Assembly: GCA_965601485.1 (NCBI GenBank)
Contig: OZ271846.1
Span: 1,612,001-1,676,000, forward strand
Source of the DNA: Methylotenera_A aquatica
GTDB taxonomy: Bacteria > Pseudomonadota > Gammaproteobacteria > Burkholderiales > Methylophilaceae
DNA length: 64,000 nucleotides
Direction: 5' to 3'
Position 1 is the stretch's first letter; every line of letters begins with the position of its first letter. The notes below the pieces were generated by a model, which was not told where the DNA came from, did not search any database, and saw nothing but the letters and a program-made list of their open reading frames with translations. Both the position numbers and the translations under genes were made by a program. Positions 52,387 to 60,165 of the stretch are shown one piece after another.

Positions 52387-52512
52387 TCATGTTGCACAAT
52401 GCTCGAAATACTCATGTACTGAATGTACATTCCGATTTTTTGCGCTTCGTGCGGCTTGCGCTGCCTCTTGAATTTTTGAGTTATCAAAAGCTTTTGATGC
52501 AGCGACAATCAT
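52387..52512 (-). CDS. Possible small protein, 41 aa, upstream of obgE
   Basis: An ATG-initiated frame between the rpmA terminator and obgE: MIVAASKAFDNSKIQEAAQA, then a basic, His-rich half with EYFEHCAT at the end. It looks protein-like (amphipathic helix, Ala-rich) but has no good Shine-Dalgarno and no family I recognise. It could be a chance frame or a fragment of a former gene. A TGTAC/GTACA inverted repeat (about 52415-52430) lies inside it. Confidence 0.25.
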   Translation of the reverse strand: MIVAASKAFDNSKIQEAAQAARSAKNRNVHSVHEYFEHCAT

Positions 52513-52542
52513 TAATCATTCTAAATCATTTAATCTAAAAAC

Positions 52543-52571
52543 AAAAAAGCCTCATCAAAAGATGAGGCTTT
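52543..52571 (-). terminator. Terminator of rplU-rpmA
   Basis: On the minus strand AAAGCCTCATC-TTTT-GATGAGGC followed by a run of six T. Stem arms at 52546-52556 and 52561-52571. It isolates rplU-rpmA from obgE. Confidence 0.9.
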
Positions 52572-52588
52572 AAAGAAATTACTTAAAC

Positions 52589-52846
52589 TTAAACTGCAAC
52601 AATACTTACAGTGTGGCGCTTTAAAGCACCTTTGATTGCAAAGGTTACTTTGCCTTCAATTTTTGCAAACAATGTGTGATCTTTACCCATGCCTACGTTT
52701 TCACCAGCGTGCATTTTTGTGCCGCGTTGACGCACAATGATGCTGCCTGCACTAACAACTGTTTCGCCAAAGGCTTTAACACCTAAGCGTTGTGAGTGTG
52801 AATCGCGACCATTACGTGAACTACCGCCTGCTTTTTTGTGTGCCAT
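52589..52846 (-). CDS. rpmA: 50S ribosomal protein L27
   Basis: 85 aa, family length. MAHKKAGGSSRNGRDS at the N-terminus reaches the peptidyl-transferase centre; IIVRQRGTKMHAGENVG follows. No cleavable Firmicutes-type N-terminal extension. Second gene of rplU-rpmA, 38 bp after rplU. Confidence 0.98.
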   Translation of the reverse strand: MAHKKAGGSSRNGRDSHSQRLGVKAFGETVVSAGSIIVRQRGTKMHAGENVGMGKDHTLFAKIEGKVTFAIKGALKRHTVSIVAV

Positions 52847-52884
52847 GATTTAATCCTTTAATACTTAAATAAATAAGCGTTTAA

Positions 52885-53262
52885 TTATTCTGCAGCTTTA
52901 GCCGCTTTAGTTTTAGTTGCTTTTGGCGCTGCTTTTGAAGTTGATGCGCCTGCCGCTAAAATTTCACCAATTTGAATCTCTGTGAAGCTTTGGCGATGAC
53001 CTTGCGTCTTACGGTAGTGCTTACGACGACGGAATTTAAAAATCATCACTTTATCGGAACGACCATGTGAAAGTACGGTTGCGCTTACTGTGGCGCCAGA
53101 AATTAAAGGGGCTCCGATAGTTGTATTTGCGTTATCAGAAATCATCAACACTTTGTCGATAACCACTGTAGCACCAACATCACCTACGATTTTTTCTACT
53201 TTAAGTCTCTCACCGGCAACTACTTTATATTGTTTGCCACCTGTTTTAATTACTGCATACAT
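52885..53262 (-). CDS. rplU: 50S ribosomal protein L21 with extended tail
   Basis: Residues 1-102 are a standard L21 (MYAVIKTGGKQYKV ... FKFRRRKHYRKTQGHRQ). The usual 103-residue protein is lengthened to 125 by a tail of Ala, Lys, Thr, Ser (STSKAAPKATKTKAAKAAE), akin to the one on S20 here. First gene of rplU-rpmA with a strong promoter. Confidence 0.97.
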   Translation of the reverse strand: MYAVIKTGGKQYKVVAGERLKVEKIVGDVGATVVIDKVLMISDNANTTIGAPLISGATVSATVLSHGRSDKVMIFKFRRRKHYRKTQGHRQSFTEIQIGEILAAGASTSKAAPKATKTKAAKAAE

Positions 53263-53301
53263 GGTTTTAACCTTGCTTATACACGTTCAAATGAATCGCG
53301 C

Positions 53302-53329
53302 ATTATACTTAAATAAACACACATTGCAA
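53302..53329 (-). promoter_or_regulatory. Sigma-70 promoter of rplU-rpmA
   Basis: Minus strand: TTGCAA (53324-53329), 16 bp, TATAAT (53302-53307), 40 bp before the rplU ATG. Confidence 0.75.
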
Positions 53330-53433
53330 ACCTTAAATCACAATTATTAAACCATATGAATTGATTGTAAGTCTTGAATAAAGACTGCGGTTGCCTGTGT
53401 TAAAATAATGTCAATTATATAAGCTTTTTATTA

Positions 53434-54414
53434 TTGGCGCATCGCGTGGCTTTAAACCCTATTCAATCATCCATTTCGCTTGAAATGCAAGCGGTCGACA
53501 CGGTTATCCGTAGCTCTCTTTATTCTGAAGTTAGTTTGATTAATACGATTGGCGAACACATCATCAACGGTGGTGGTAAACGCCTACGTCCGGCTTTAGT
53601 GTTGCTATCTAGCGGCTTATTTAGCCCTATTCAACCTCCACATCATCAATTAGCGGCAATAGTAGAATTTATTCATACCGCTACCTTGCTGCATGATGAT
53701 GTAGTGGATGAATCAGCGATGCGGCGTGGCAAAAGTACCGCGAATCATTTGTTTGGAAATGCAGCCAGCGTTTTGGTTGGTGATTTTTTATATTCGCGCG
53801 CCTTTCAAATGATGGTGCAATTAAAAAACATGCGCGTGATGGAAATTCTATCTGAAGCAACTAATGTGATTGCTGAAGGCGAAGTTTTACAACTACTTAA
53901 TATTCATAATGCCGAGGTTACCGAACAACAATATTTAAAAGTGATTCATTACAAAACGGCTAAATTGTTTGAAGCGGCCATGCGTTTAGGCGCAGTGATT
54001 AATCAGGCATCTAAGCAAGATGAAGACGCTTTGGCATTATATGGCATGAAATTAGGCACGGCTTTTCAATTAGTCGACGACGTGCTGGATTTAAGCGGAG
54101 ATCACAACGCAATCGGCAAAAATTTGGGCGACGACTTAAGTGAAGGCAAACCAACTTTACCGTTACTTTACGCCATCCAAAATAGCTCGCCACAACAAGC
54201 CAATGCCTTACGTAAAGCCATTAAATCGGGTGGTTTGGCAGATTTGGATAGGGTATTGGCAGCCGTAAGAGTAACTCAAGCGAATGAGTACGTGTTGGGC
54301 GTTGCTAAACAGGAATCTTTAGAAGGATGCTCAGCGATTGCGCACTTTCCCGATTCGATTTATAAACAATCCTTACTGGATTTAGCAGATTTCGCGGTGA
54401 CGCGTTCTTATTAA
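53434..54414 (+). CDS. ispB: Octaprenyl (polyprenyl) diphosphate synthase
   Basis: Makes the isoprenoid side chain of ubiquinone from IPP and FPP. 326 aa. First Asp-rich motif in LHDDVVDESAMRRG, second in QLVDDVLDLSGD; NGGGKRLRPALVLL near the N-terminus binds diphosphate. The frame opens with TTG at 53434; a GTG 12 bp later is an equally plausible start, and neither has a strong Shine-Dalgarno. Divergent from rplU, a layout conserved from E. coli. Confidence 0.94.
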   Translation: MAHRVALNPIQSSISLEMQAVDTVIRSSLYSEVSLINTIGEHIINGGGKRLRPALVLLSSGLFSPIQPPHHQLAAIVEFIHTATLLHDDVVDESAMRRGKSTANHLFGNAASVLVGDFLYSRAFQMMVQLKNMRVMEILSEATNVIAEGEVLQLLNIHNAEVTEQQYLKVIHYKTAKLFEAAMRLGAVINQASKQDEDALALYGMKLGTAFQLVDDVLDLSGDHNAIGKNLGDDLSEGKPTLPLLYAIQNSSPQQANALRKAIKSGGLADLDRVLAAVRVTQANEYVLGVAKQESLEGCSAIAHFPDSIYKQSLLDLADFAVTRSY

Positions 54415-54431
54415 AACGTAACAATAAAGCC

Positions 54432-54845
54432 TTAATTCAACGTTATTGGCTCGCCGCTTTCCGCATGAAAATAACTTAAATGCGCGCAATCGCTGGTGCC
54501 ATTGGTTAAGGTGCCATCAAATAATGCCGTTCCATCCACATCCACCACGGCGTAACCGTTATGATAAAGCGTCACTTCGGCCAGTTTTTCCGCCAACTTA
54601 GAAGCGGTGGCTTTACTTTTCGCGTGCTCTTGCATATTTAATTCACGTAGCGCAAAACTAATACAAGTTTCGGCTTCGTCTTCGCCACACACTTCCCACT
54701 GTTTGCCACCTGTTAATTGTTTTAACCAGCCTGGCAAATCCACTTCTACTCGGCAAATAATCGGCTCATCCCAAGCAGGATGGTCGATATTATTCAACTC
54801 AATTAATTCTCTGGTATTGATTAATGTTTCTTTTTGATTGGTCAT
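54432..54845 (-). CDS. Conserved-looking hypothetical cytoplasmic protein
   Basis: 137 aa, acidic, no signal peptide or membrane segment. It begins MTNQKETLINTRELIELNN, has an Asp/Glu/Cys-rich middle (GKQWEVCGEDEAETCISFA), a helix rich in Lys/Ala/Glu, and a beta-rich end (YAVVDVDGTALFDGTL). I do not recognise a family. Codon use is like its neighbours and the frame is clean, which supports a real gene. Convergent with ispB, divergent from pilD, single. Confidence 0.65.
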   Translation of the reverse strand: MTNQKETLINTRELIELNNIDHPAWDEPIICRVEVDLPGWLKQLTGGKQWEVCGEDEAETCISFALRELNMQEHAKSKATASKLAEKLAEVTLYHNGYAVVDVDGTALFDGTLTNGTSDCAHLSYFHAESGEPITLN

Positions 54846-55033
54846 ATTGTTTCCTAAACGCTTGCATTAACATCTAATCTTTACATGGCGACTAAACGTT
54901 TTATTTCAACCATTTTTATCGCCAATTACACAATGCTTATCAATTAATTACTATTAACCAAGTTGCGCACTTAGTTTAACGATGCGATGATATTAACAGT
55001 TTACCTTAACTTTCAGGCTCAATTGGGGACCCT

Positions 55034-55903
55034 ATGTTTGACTTTTTAACGCCATTTTCTGATTTACTGCGTACAGAACCGACTGTTTTTATTGGCTGCT
55101 CAGTCATATTAGGGCTTTTAGTGGGTAGCTTTTTAAATGTGGTGATTCACCGCTTACCCAAAATGATGGAACGCGAATGGCATGCAAACTGCCTTGAGTT
55201 ACAAGGCAAAGATGTACCTAAACAAACCAAATACACTATTGTGACACCACGCTCTGCCTGTCCCAAATGTGGGCATCAAATCAGCGCGCTAGAAAATATC
55301 CCTGTGTTTAGTTATCTATTTTTAGGTGGAAAATGTAAAGGCTGTAAAACCAAAATTAGCATGCGCTATCCTTTAATTGAAGGACTATCTGGCGCGCTTA
55401 TTGGCGCAGCCGCTTATCATTATGGCTACACCTATTTCGCATTATTTGCGTTTATCTTTATATTTGCCTTAATCACACTCACTTTTATTGATTTTGATAC
55501 ACAACTATTACCAGACGATATCACCTTGCCCTTGCTTTGGCTGGGTCTATTATTCAATTTAAATGGCGGCTTTACCGATTTAAAATCGGCAGTCATTGGC
55601 GCTATGCTGGGTTATTTAATTTTGTGGAGCGTGTATTGGCTATTTAAGTTAGTCACAGGCAAAGAAGGCATGGGTTATGGCGATTTTAAATTGCTAGGCG
55701 CCATTGGCGCTTGGTTTGGCTGGCAACTATTACCCGCTGTTATTTTGTTAAGTTCAGTGACTGGTGCTTTAATTGGCGTTGGCTTAATACTTTTTAGAAG
55801 TGCAGACCGTAGCACAGCAATTCCATTTGGGCCGTTTTTAGCACTGGGTGGCATTGCGGCACTATTTTTCGGGCAACAATTAGCCGCGTTTTACTTAGAC
55901 TAA
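55034..55903 (+). CDS. pilD: Type IV prepilin peptidase / N-methyltransferase
   Basis: Cuts the leader of prepilins and type II pseudopilins and methylates the new N-terminus. 289 aa, about eight membrane helices. The cytoplasmic zinc loop has CPKCGHQ and CKGCKTK; the catalytic aspartates are in IDFDTQLLPDD and GYGDFKLLG. Followed 2 bp later by coaE. The usual pilB-pilC partners are not upstream; the pilus genes must be elsewhere if present. Confidence 0.95.
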   Translation: MFDFLTPFSDLLRTEPTVFIGCSVILGLLVGSFLNVVIHRLPKMMEREWHANCLELQGKDVPKQTKYTIVTPRSACPKCGHQISALENIPVFSYLFLGGKCKGCKTKISMRYPLIEGLSGALIGAAAYHYGYTYFALFAFIFIFALITLTFIDFDTQLLPDDITLPLLWLGLLFNLNGGFTDLKSAVIGAMLGYLILWSVYWLFKLVTGKEGMGYGDFKLLGAIGAWFGWQLLPAVILLSSVTGALIGVGLILFRSADRSTAIPFGPFLALGGIAALFFGQQLAAFYLD

Positions 55904-55905
55904 GC

Positions 55906-56523
55906 ATGTTTGTTGTTGCGCTAACTGGCGGCATTGGCAGCGGGAAATCAGAAGCCGCAAAGATATTTGCTGAGTTAGGAGTGCCAGTGACTGATGTGGA
56001 CGTCATATCGCATCAACTTACTGCCGCCAATCAGCGATTGATTAAAAATTTAGAAAATGAATTTGGCAGTAGCTTTATTACGCCAGATGGCGCTTTAAAA
56101 CGTGCTGCAATGCGCGATTTGGTGTTTAGCGATAAAACAGCATTAAACAAATTAAACGCTATTTTACACCCCGCCATTTATGCAGAAGCGATTCAACAAT
56201 TACAACATCATGCCAATGCACCTTACCAAATATTAGTGATTCCATTGCTATTTGAAAATCCAAGTTATTTGCCTCATGTCAATCGTATTTTGTTGATTGA
56301 TTGCGATGAAAAAATACAAATTGAGCGCATCAAACAACGCAGCCAATTAACTGAATCGCAAATTATGTCCATAATCAACATACAAACGCCGCGTAAAAAA
56401 CGCTTAGAACAAACAAATGATGTGATTGAAAACAACGAAAATGTGGAAAATTTGCGAAAAAAAATAGTAATGATTCATAAAAATTACATTAATACTTGCG
56501 TGCTTAGCAAAACAATCTCATAA
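55906..56523 (+). CDS. coaE: Dephospho-CoA kinase
   Basis: Last step of coenzyme A synthesis. 205 aa with P-loop LTGGIGSGKSEAAKIF (7-22), DVDVISHQ and the adenine-binding RKKRLEQTNDVIENN. In pilD-coaE-zapD-yacG, an order shared by many proteobacteria. Confidence 0.95.
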   Translation: MFVVALTGGIGSGKSEAAKIFAELGVPVTDVDVISHQLTAANQRLIKNLENEFGSSFITPDGALKRAAMRDLVFSDKTALNKLNAILHPAIYAEAIQQLQHHANAPYQILVIPLLFENPSYLPHVNRILLIDCDEKIQIERIKQRSQLTESQIMSIINIQTPRKKRLEQTNDVIENNENVENLRKKIVMIHKNYINTCVLSKTIS

Positions 56524-56570
56524 TCTTCATCAATTTAATACTATAAATAAGCAGACTTTAATTTTATAAG

Positions 56571-57329
56571 ATGTCTAGCTACGAATTTCCATTTAACGAA
56601 CGCATCCGTACGCTTTTACGATTAGAGGACATCTTTTCAAAAGTGTTGCTTAATGTTGACTCCAAAAATCAACACAGCCATCACAGCGCGCTAATTTCAT
56701 TGCTACAAATGCTGGATATTATTGATCGAGCCGATTTAAAAATGGATTTAGTACAGGAATTAGACCGCCAGCGTTTAGCCATGCAAAATTTTCGTGGCAA
56801 CCCCATTATTGCAGAAGCCGTTTTAGACAAAATTCTCAAACAAATTGGTGCATGCTCTACTACACTAAGAAGTGATAGCGCAAAATTGGGCCAACATTTA
56901 CGTGAAAACGAATGGCTAATGAGCATTAAGCAGCGTGCTGGAATTCCAGGTGGCTTATGTCAATTTGATATTCCGTCTTATCACTACTGGCTTAACCTAG
57001 ATAGTGCAAAGCGCAAGCAGGATTTTGATGACTGGTTAGCCAAATTAATGCCCATGTACGATGCCATCAAAACTATTTTGCATATTTTGCGTGGAAGCGG
57101 TGTGGTAACGAAACATCATACTGACAGTGGATCTTATCAGCAAATGTTGGGCGGCGCCAAACTAGCCCAGATGCTTATTATTCAATTGGCCGACGATTGC
57201 CCCTGTTTTCCTGAAGTCAGCGCCAATAAATACGCAATCAATCTACGTTTTAATAACCTAGATTTTGTGCAAAAACCTAAGCAATGTGAACATGCGATTG
57301 ATTTCACCATCATACTTTGTAATCTGTAA
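56571..57329 (+). CDS. zapD: Cell division protein ZapD
   Basis: A cytoplasmic protein that cross-links FtsZ filaments. 252 aa: YEFPFNERIRTLLRLEDIF at the N-terminus is diagnostic, followed by the helical domain and a beta-domain with CQFDIPSYHYWL. Between coaE and yacG, as in E. coli. Confidence 0.94.
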   Translation: MSSYEFPFNERIRTLLRLEDIFSKVLLNVDSKNQHSHHSALISLLQMLDIIDRADLKMDLVQELDRQRLAMQNFRGNPIIAEAVLDKILKQIGACSTTLRSDSAKLGQHLRENEWLMSIKQRAGIPGGLCQFDIPSYHYWLNLDSAKRKQDFDDWLAKLMPMYDAIKTILHILRGSGVVTKHHTDSGSYQQMLGGAKLAQMLIIQLADDCPCFPEVSANKYAINLRFNNLDFVQKPKQCEHAIDFTIILCNL

Positions 57330-57406
57330 TTTTTCATACTCGGTAACATTGGCAATCAATAATCCAAGTTATCTATAATACGGCATTCTATTTTAGGAAT
57401 TAGCAA

Positions 57407-57595
57407 ATGTCACTGGTAAGTACTCGCTTTGTCGCCTGCCCGTATTGCAAAAAGCTCATTGAATATAACTTTGATAACAAATTCCGCCCTTTTTGCTCAG
57501 AGCGTTGTCAATTAATGGACTTGGGCGATTGGGCTAACGAAAACTATAAAATACCTGACAACTCGCCGCCCAATACAGATGATGAATTGAATTAA
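57407..57595 (+). CDS. yacG: DNA gyrase inhibitor YacG
   Basis: A 62-aa zinc-ribbon protein that binds GyrB. Zinc ligands are CPYC (12-15) and FCSERC (28-33 region); the typical GDWANENYKIP block follows. Seventy-seven bp after zapD in the usual gene order. Confidence 0.93.
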   Translation: MSLVSTRFVACPYCKKLIEYNFDNKFRPFCSERCQLMDLGDWANENYKIPDNSPPNTDDELN

Positions 57596-57700
57596 AAAAC
57601 CCTATACAATTAAGCTTAATATCACTCATTTAAAATCAAGTATTTGCAATTATATTTTACTTATTTGTCAGAGAATATATAAACATACCGGGCAATCACT

Positions 57701-58132
57701 ATGACAAACTTATTTAAAACAGCTTTTTTTATCGGCTTACTCACCGCTTTTCAAGCGCATGCTGAAGTAAAAATTAGCGATGCTTGGGTTCGCGCCAACG
57801 CTCCAGGTCAAAAGGTTGGCGCCGCATATATGACTTTTATCAGCCCGCAAGATACTACCTTGGTTTTTATCGAATCGCCTGATGCAGGATCCGTTGAAAT
57901 TCACAGCATGAGTATGAGTAACGGCGTGATGAAAATGCGGATGTTAGAAGAATTAGTGCTTAAAGCAGGTAAAGCAGAGAAATTAGTACCGGGTGGATTT
58001 CACTTAATGTTGTTTGATTTGACTAAACCTTTGAAAGCTGGCGAAAAGGCCACGTTTAAGCTTTGCTTTAAAGACAAATCGGGTAACATGACGCACCAAA
58101 CTATTATGCTACCAATTAAAGAGCTTAATTAG
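57701..58132 (+). CDS. Periplasmic copper chaperone PCu(A)C
   Basis: 143 aa with a signal peptide (about 1-21, cleavage after QAHA). The Cu(I)-binding set H-x10-M-x21-H-x-M is visible in VEIHSMSMSNGVMKMRML and GGFHLMLFDL. Such chaperones feed Cu to the CuA site of cytochrome oxidase. Single gene here, without the SCO partner. Together with the DUF2946/receptor cluster at 36-40 kb it suggests that copper supply matters to this organism. Confidence 0.92.
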   Translation: MTNLFKTAFFIGLLTAFQAHAEVKISDAWVRANAPGQKVGAAYMTFISPQDTTLVFIESPDAGSVEIHSMSMSNGVMKMRMLEELVLKAGKAEKLVPGGFHLMLFDLTKPLKAGEKATFKLCFKDKSGNMTHQTIMLPIKELN

Positions 58133-58149
58133 GATTTAATTTAAACTAA

Positions 58150-59100
58150 TTATTGCCAAATTGCGCGTTGCATGGCCACTCCACGTGCGCCACATTGCAA
58201 GGCTTGTGGTAAATCTAGTACACACATTCCACCAAGCGCATAAACAGGAATATCGCAGTTTTCAATCATTTGCGCAAAATTCTGCCAGCCCAACGGCATA
58301 GTATTATCGTGGCTTTTGGTGGCATTAATAGGTGATAGAACCACAAAATCCAGCCCTAATTTTTCCGCATACGCTAATTCTGCCGCATTATGGCAAGAAG
58401 CTGACGCCATTATATTTGCTGGCTTTTGTAGACAACTCATAAGTTGGGCGCTGGTTAAATGCACTCCATCGGCACCCAATTGTCGCGCCAATTCAACGTT
58501 ACTATTAATTAAAACTTTTGCCTGATGAGGTTTTGCCAGTGCAATTACTTTGCCTGCAAATCCCACTAAATCTGAAGGGGCAAGTTGCTTTTCACGAATT
58601 TGGATTAACTTTAAACCTTGTTTTAATTGACTTTCAAGCGCGTTCAAAAATGGCTGCTCACCCATCTCATGTAAATTAGTAATGGCATAAATAGTGGGTA
58701 ATGCCAGCGAGTGCATAATAAGCGCATTGGCAGGCAAAACGGGCGAGATCGTCATATTGACAGGCGTTTGCCAGCATAATTGTTGGCCTTCTTTTGCCTC
58801 TAATGTGCCTTGCCATTCGGTGACAAAATAAAAATGCAGCTTAACGGTTTTAGCCACAGAATCATGTGTGGCAGGATAATCAAAGCGGCGCGTTAGCCAC
58901 GCTTGCATTTTAGTCGGCGTAATGCCCAACTCTTCTTGCAACTCGCGGCTTAGGCCTTGCTCTGGCGTTTCATTGACCTCAATTTTCCCACCGGGAAACT
59001 CCCACCAGCCAGCCCAGCCTTTGCCAGCAGGGCGGCTTGCCATTAAGAATTGACCACCAGGTTTCTGTAGTATACCAACAGCGACTTGTACAACTTTCAT
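58150..59100 (-). CDS. Nudix hydrolase fused to a ThiE-like domain
   Basis: 316 aa from the ATG at 59100; the frame is open 141 bp further, but that would run deep into the DUF815 gene. The N-terminal half is a MutT-type Nudix domain (Nudix box GGKIEVNETPEQGL plus SRELQEELGI, about 37-59) for sanitising oxidised nucleotides. The C-terminal half (about 135-316) resembles thiamine-phosphate synthase (LIQIREKQLAP, GADGVHLTSAQL, SCHNAAELAYAEKLG). This fusion is common in betaproteobacteria; whether the ThiE part is active in thiamine synthesis is unclear. Confidence 0.88.
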   Translation of the reverse strand: MKVVQVAVGILQKPGGQFLMASRPAGKGWAGWWEFPGGKIEVNETPEQGLSRELQEELGITPTKMQAWLTRRFDYPATHDSVAKTVKLHFYFVTEWQGTLEAKEGQQLCWQTPVNMTISPVLPANALIMHSLALPTIYAITNLHEMGEQPFLNALESQLKQGLKLIQIREKQLAPSDLVGFAGKVIALAKPHQAKVLINSNVELARQLGADGVHLTSAQLMSCLQKPANIMASASCHNAAELAYAEKLGLDFVVLSPINATKSHDNTMPLGWQNFAQMIENCDIPVYALGGMCVLDLPQALQCGARGVAMQRAIWQ

Positions 59101-59119
59101 GGGTGGAAAATTATACAAG

Positions 59120-59986
59120 CTATCTTTGCTGATTGAGGCCAATTTTACCGGCATAATCGCGCGCAAATTGATACGCCACACGACCACTGCGGGCGCCTCG
59201 AGTATGCGTAAATTGCAAGGCGGCGCTTTGTGCCGCATCATCGAAATTTAAACCAAAAGTTTGCAGCCAGCTTTTGGCAATAAGCAAATACTCATCTTGG
59301 TCAAATGCATAAAACGATAGCCACAAACCAAATCGCTCTGCCAGCGCTGTTTTTTCTTCTATCGTATCACTTGGCCTTATTTCTTCATCGGCATGCTTAG
59401 TAGCCAGATTATCCAACATATATTCTGGCATTAAATTTTTGCGGTTAGATGTGGCATACACTAATGCATTATTCGAAATACTCGTAACAGAGCCATCCAG
59501 CACTACTTTTAGGGCTTTATAACTAGCATCATTGGCCTCAAAGGTTAAATCATCGCAAAAGATAATGAATTTTTCAGAGCGCTCACGAATCTGGCTGACA
59601 ATTTCGCCTAAACAAATCAGGTCTTGTTTATCAACCTCAATCAAACGTAAACCATGCTCTGAATATTGCGTTAACAAGGCTTTGATAAGTGACGATTTAC
59701 CCGTACCACGCGCGCCTGTTAGCAATACATTATTAGCAGGAAATCCAGCTAAAAATTGCCGTGTATTACGTATAATCTCAGCTTTTTGTGCATCCACATA
59801 ATGAATATTAGCCAACTGCATAGTATGCGGGTGCGCAATTGGTATTAAATGGCCTTTACCATTTTGTATCACCCAGCGCCATGCAAGTGCATTCCAATTA
59901 ATTTGAGCGTTGCTGGCTGGCAGCAGACTTTCCAGCTTGCTAATTAAGCCTTCTGCGCGAGTGATTAAACTTTCTAAATTATCCAT
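59120..59986 (-). CDS. DUF815 family AAA+ ATPase
   Basis: 288 aa. Walker A in LLTGARGTGKSSLIKAL (about 93-109), Walker B in FIIFCDDLTFE, and ATSNRKNLMPEYM with sensor residues. The DUF815 family has no settled function. Nineteen bp before the Nudix/ThiE gene, a pairing often seen in betaproteobacteria. It appears intact. Confidence 0.88.
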   Translation of the reverse strand: MDNLESLITRAEGLISKLESLLPASNAQINWNALAWRWVIQNGKGHLIPIAHPHTMQLANIHYVDAQKAEIIRNTRQFLAGFPANNVLLTGARGTGKSSLIKALLTQYSEHGLRLIEVDKQDLICLGEIVSQIRERSEKFIIFCDDLTFEANDASYKALKVVLDGSVTSISNNALVYATSNRKNLMPEYMLDNLATKHADEEIRPSDTIEEKTALAERFGLWLSFYAFDQDEYLLIAKSWLQTFGLNFDDAAQSAALQFTHTRGARSGRVAYQFARDYAGKIGLNQQR

Positions 59987-60068
59987 TAATTGGGTTTCTT
60001 TTGGGACTAGAACTTAAAGTACCGTGGTAATAAAGGTATTATAAAATAAAGAATTTTAGGATTTAGCG

Positions 60069-60150
60069 CTAGGCGCACGGCACACCGAAACCAGAATGTA
60101 AGCGAGTAAATGCGGATTTCGATTACCGCGGAAAAGCGGAGTGCGCCTAA
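60069..60150 (-). repeat. 80-nt structured inverted-repeat element after argJ
   Basis: Outer arms TAGGCGCAC (60070-60078) and GTGCGCCTA (60141-60149) pair perfectly over 9 bp. Inside, on the minus strand, a CCGC...GCGG arm and a CGAAATCC / GGTTTCG arm could form, giving a three-way junction. It is clearly more G+C-rich than its surroundings and starts 16 bp after the argJ stop. It may be a dispersed palindromic repeat, a structured RNA 3' end, or both. Confidence 0.55.
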
Positions 60151-60165
60151 AAAATGAATTTTCAT

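Noticed and set aside
59101..59241. Longer start for the Nudix-ThiE gene
   Set aside because: It would run 122 bp into the DUF815 gene and add residues not found in Nudix proteins.
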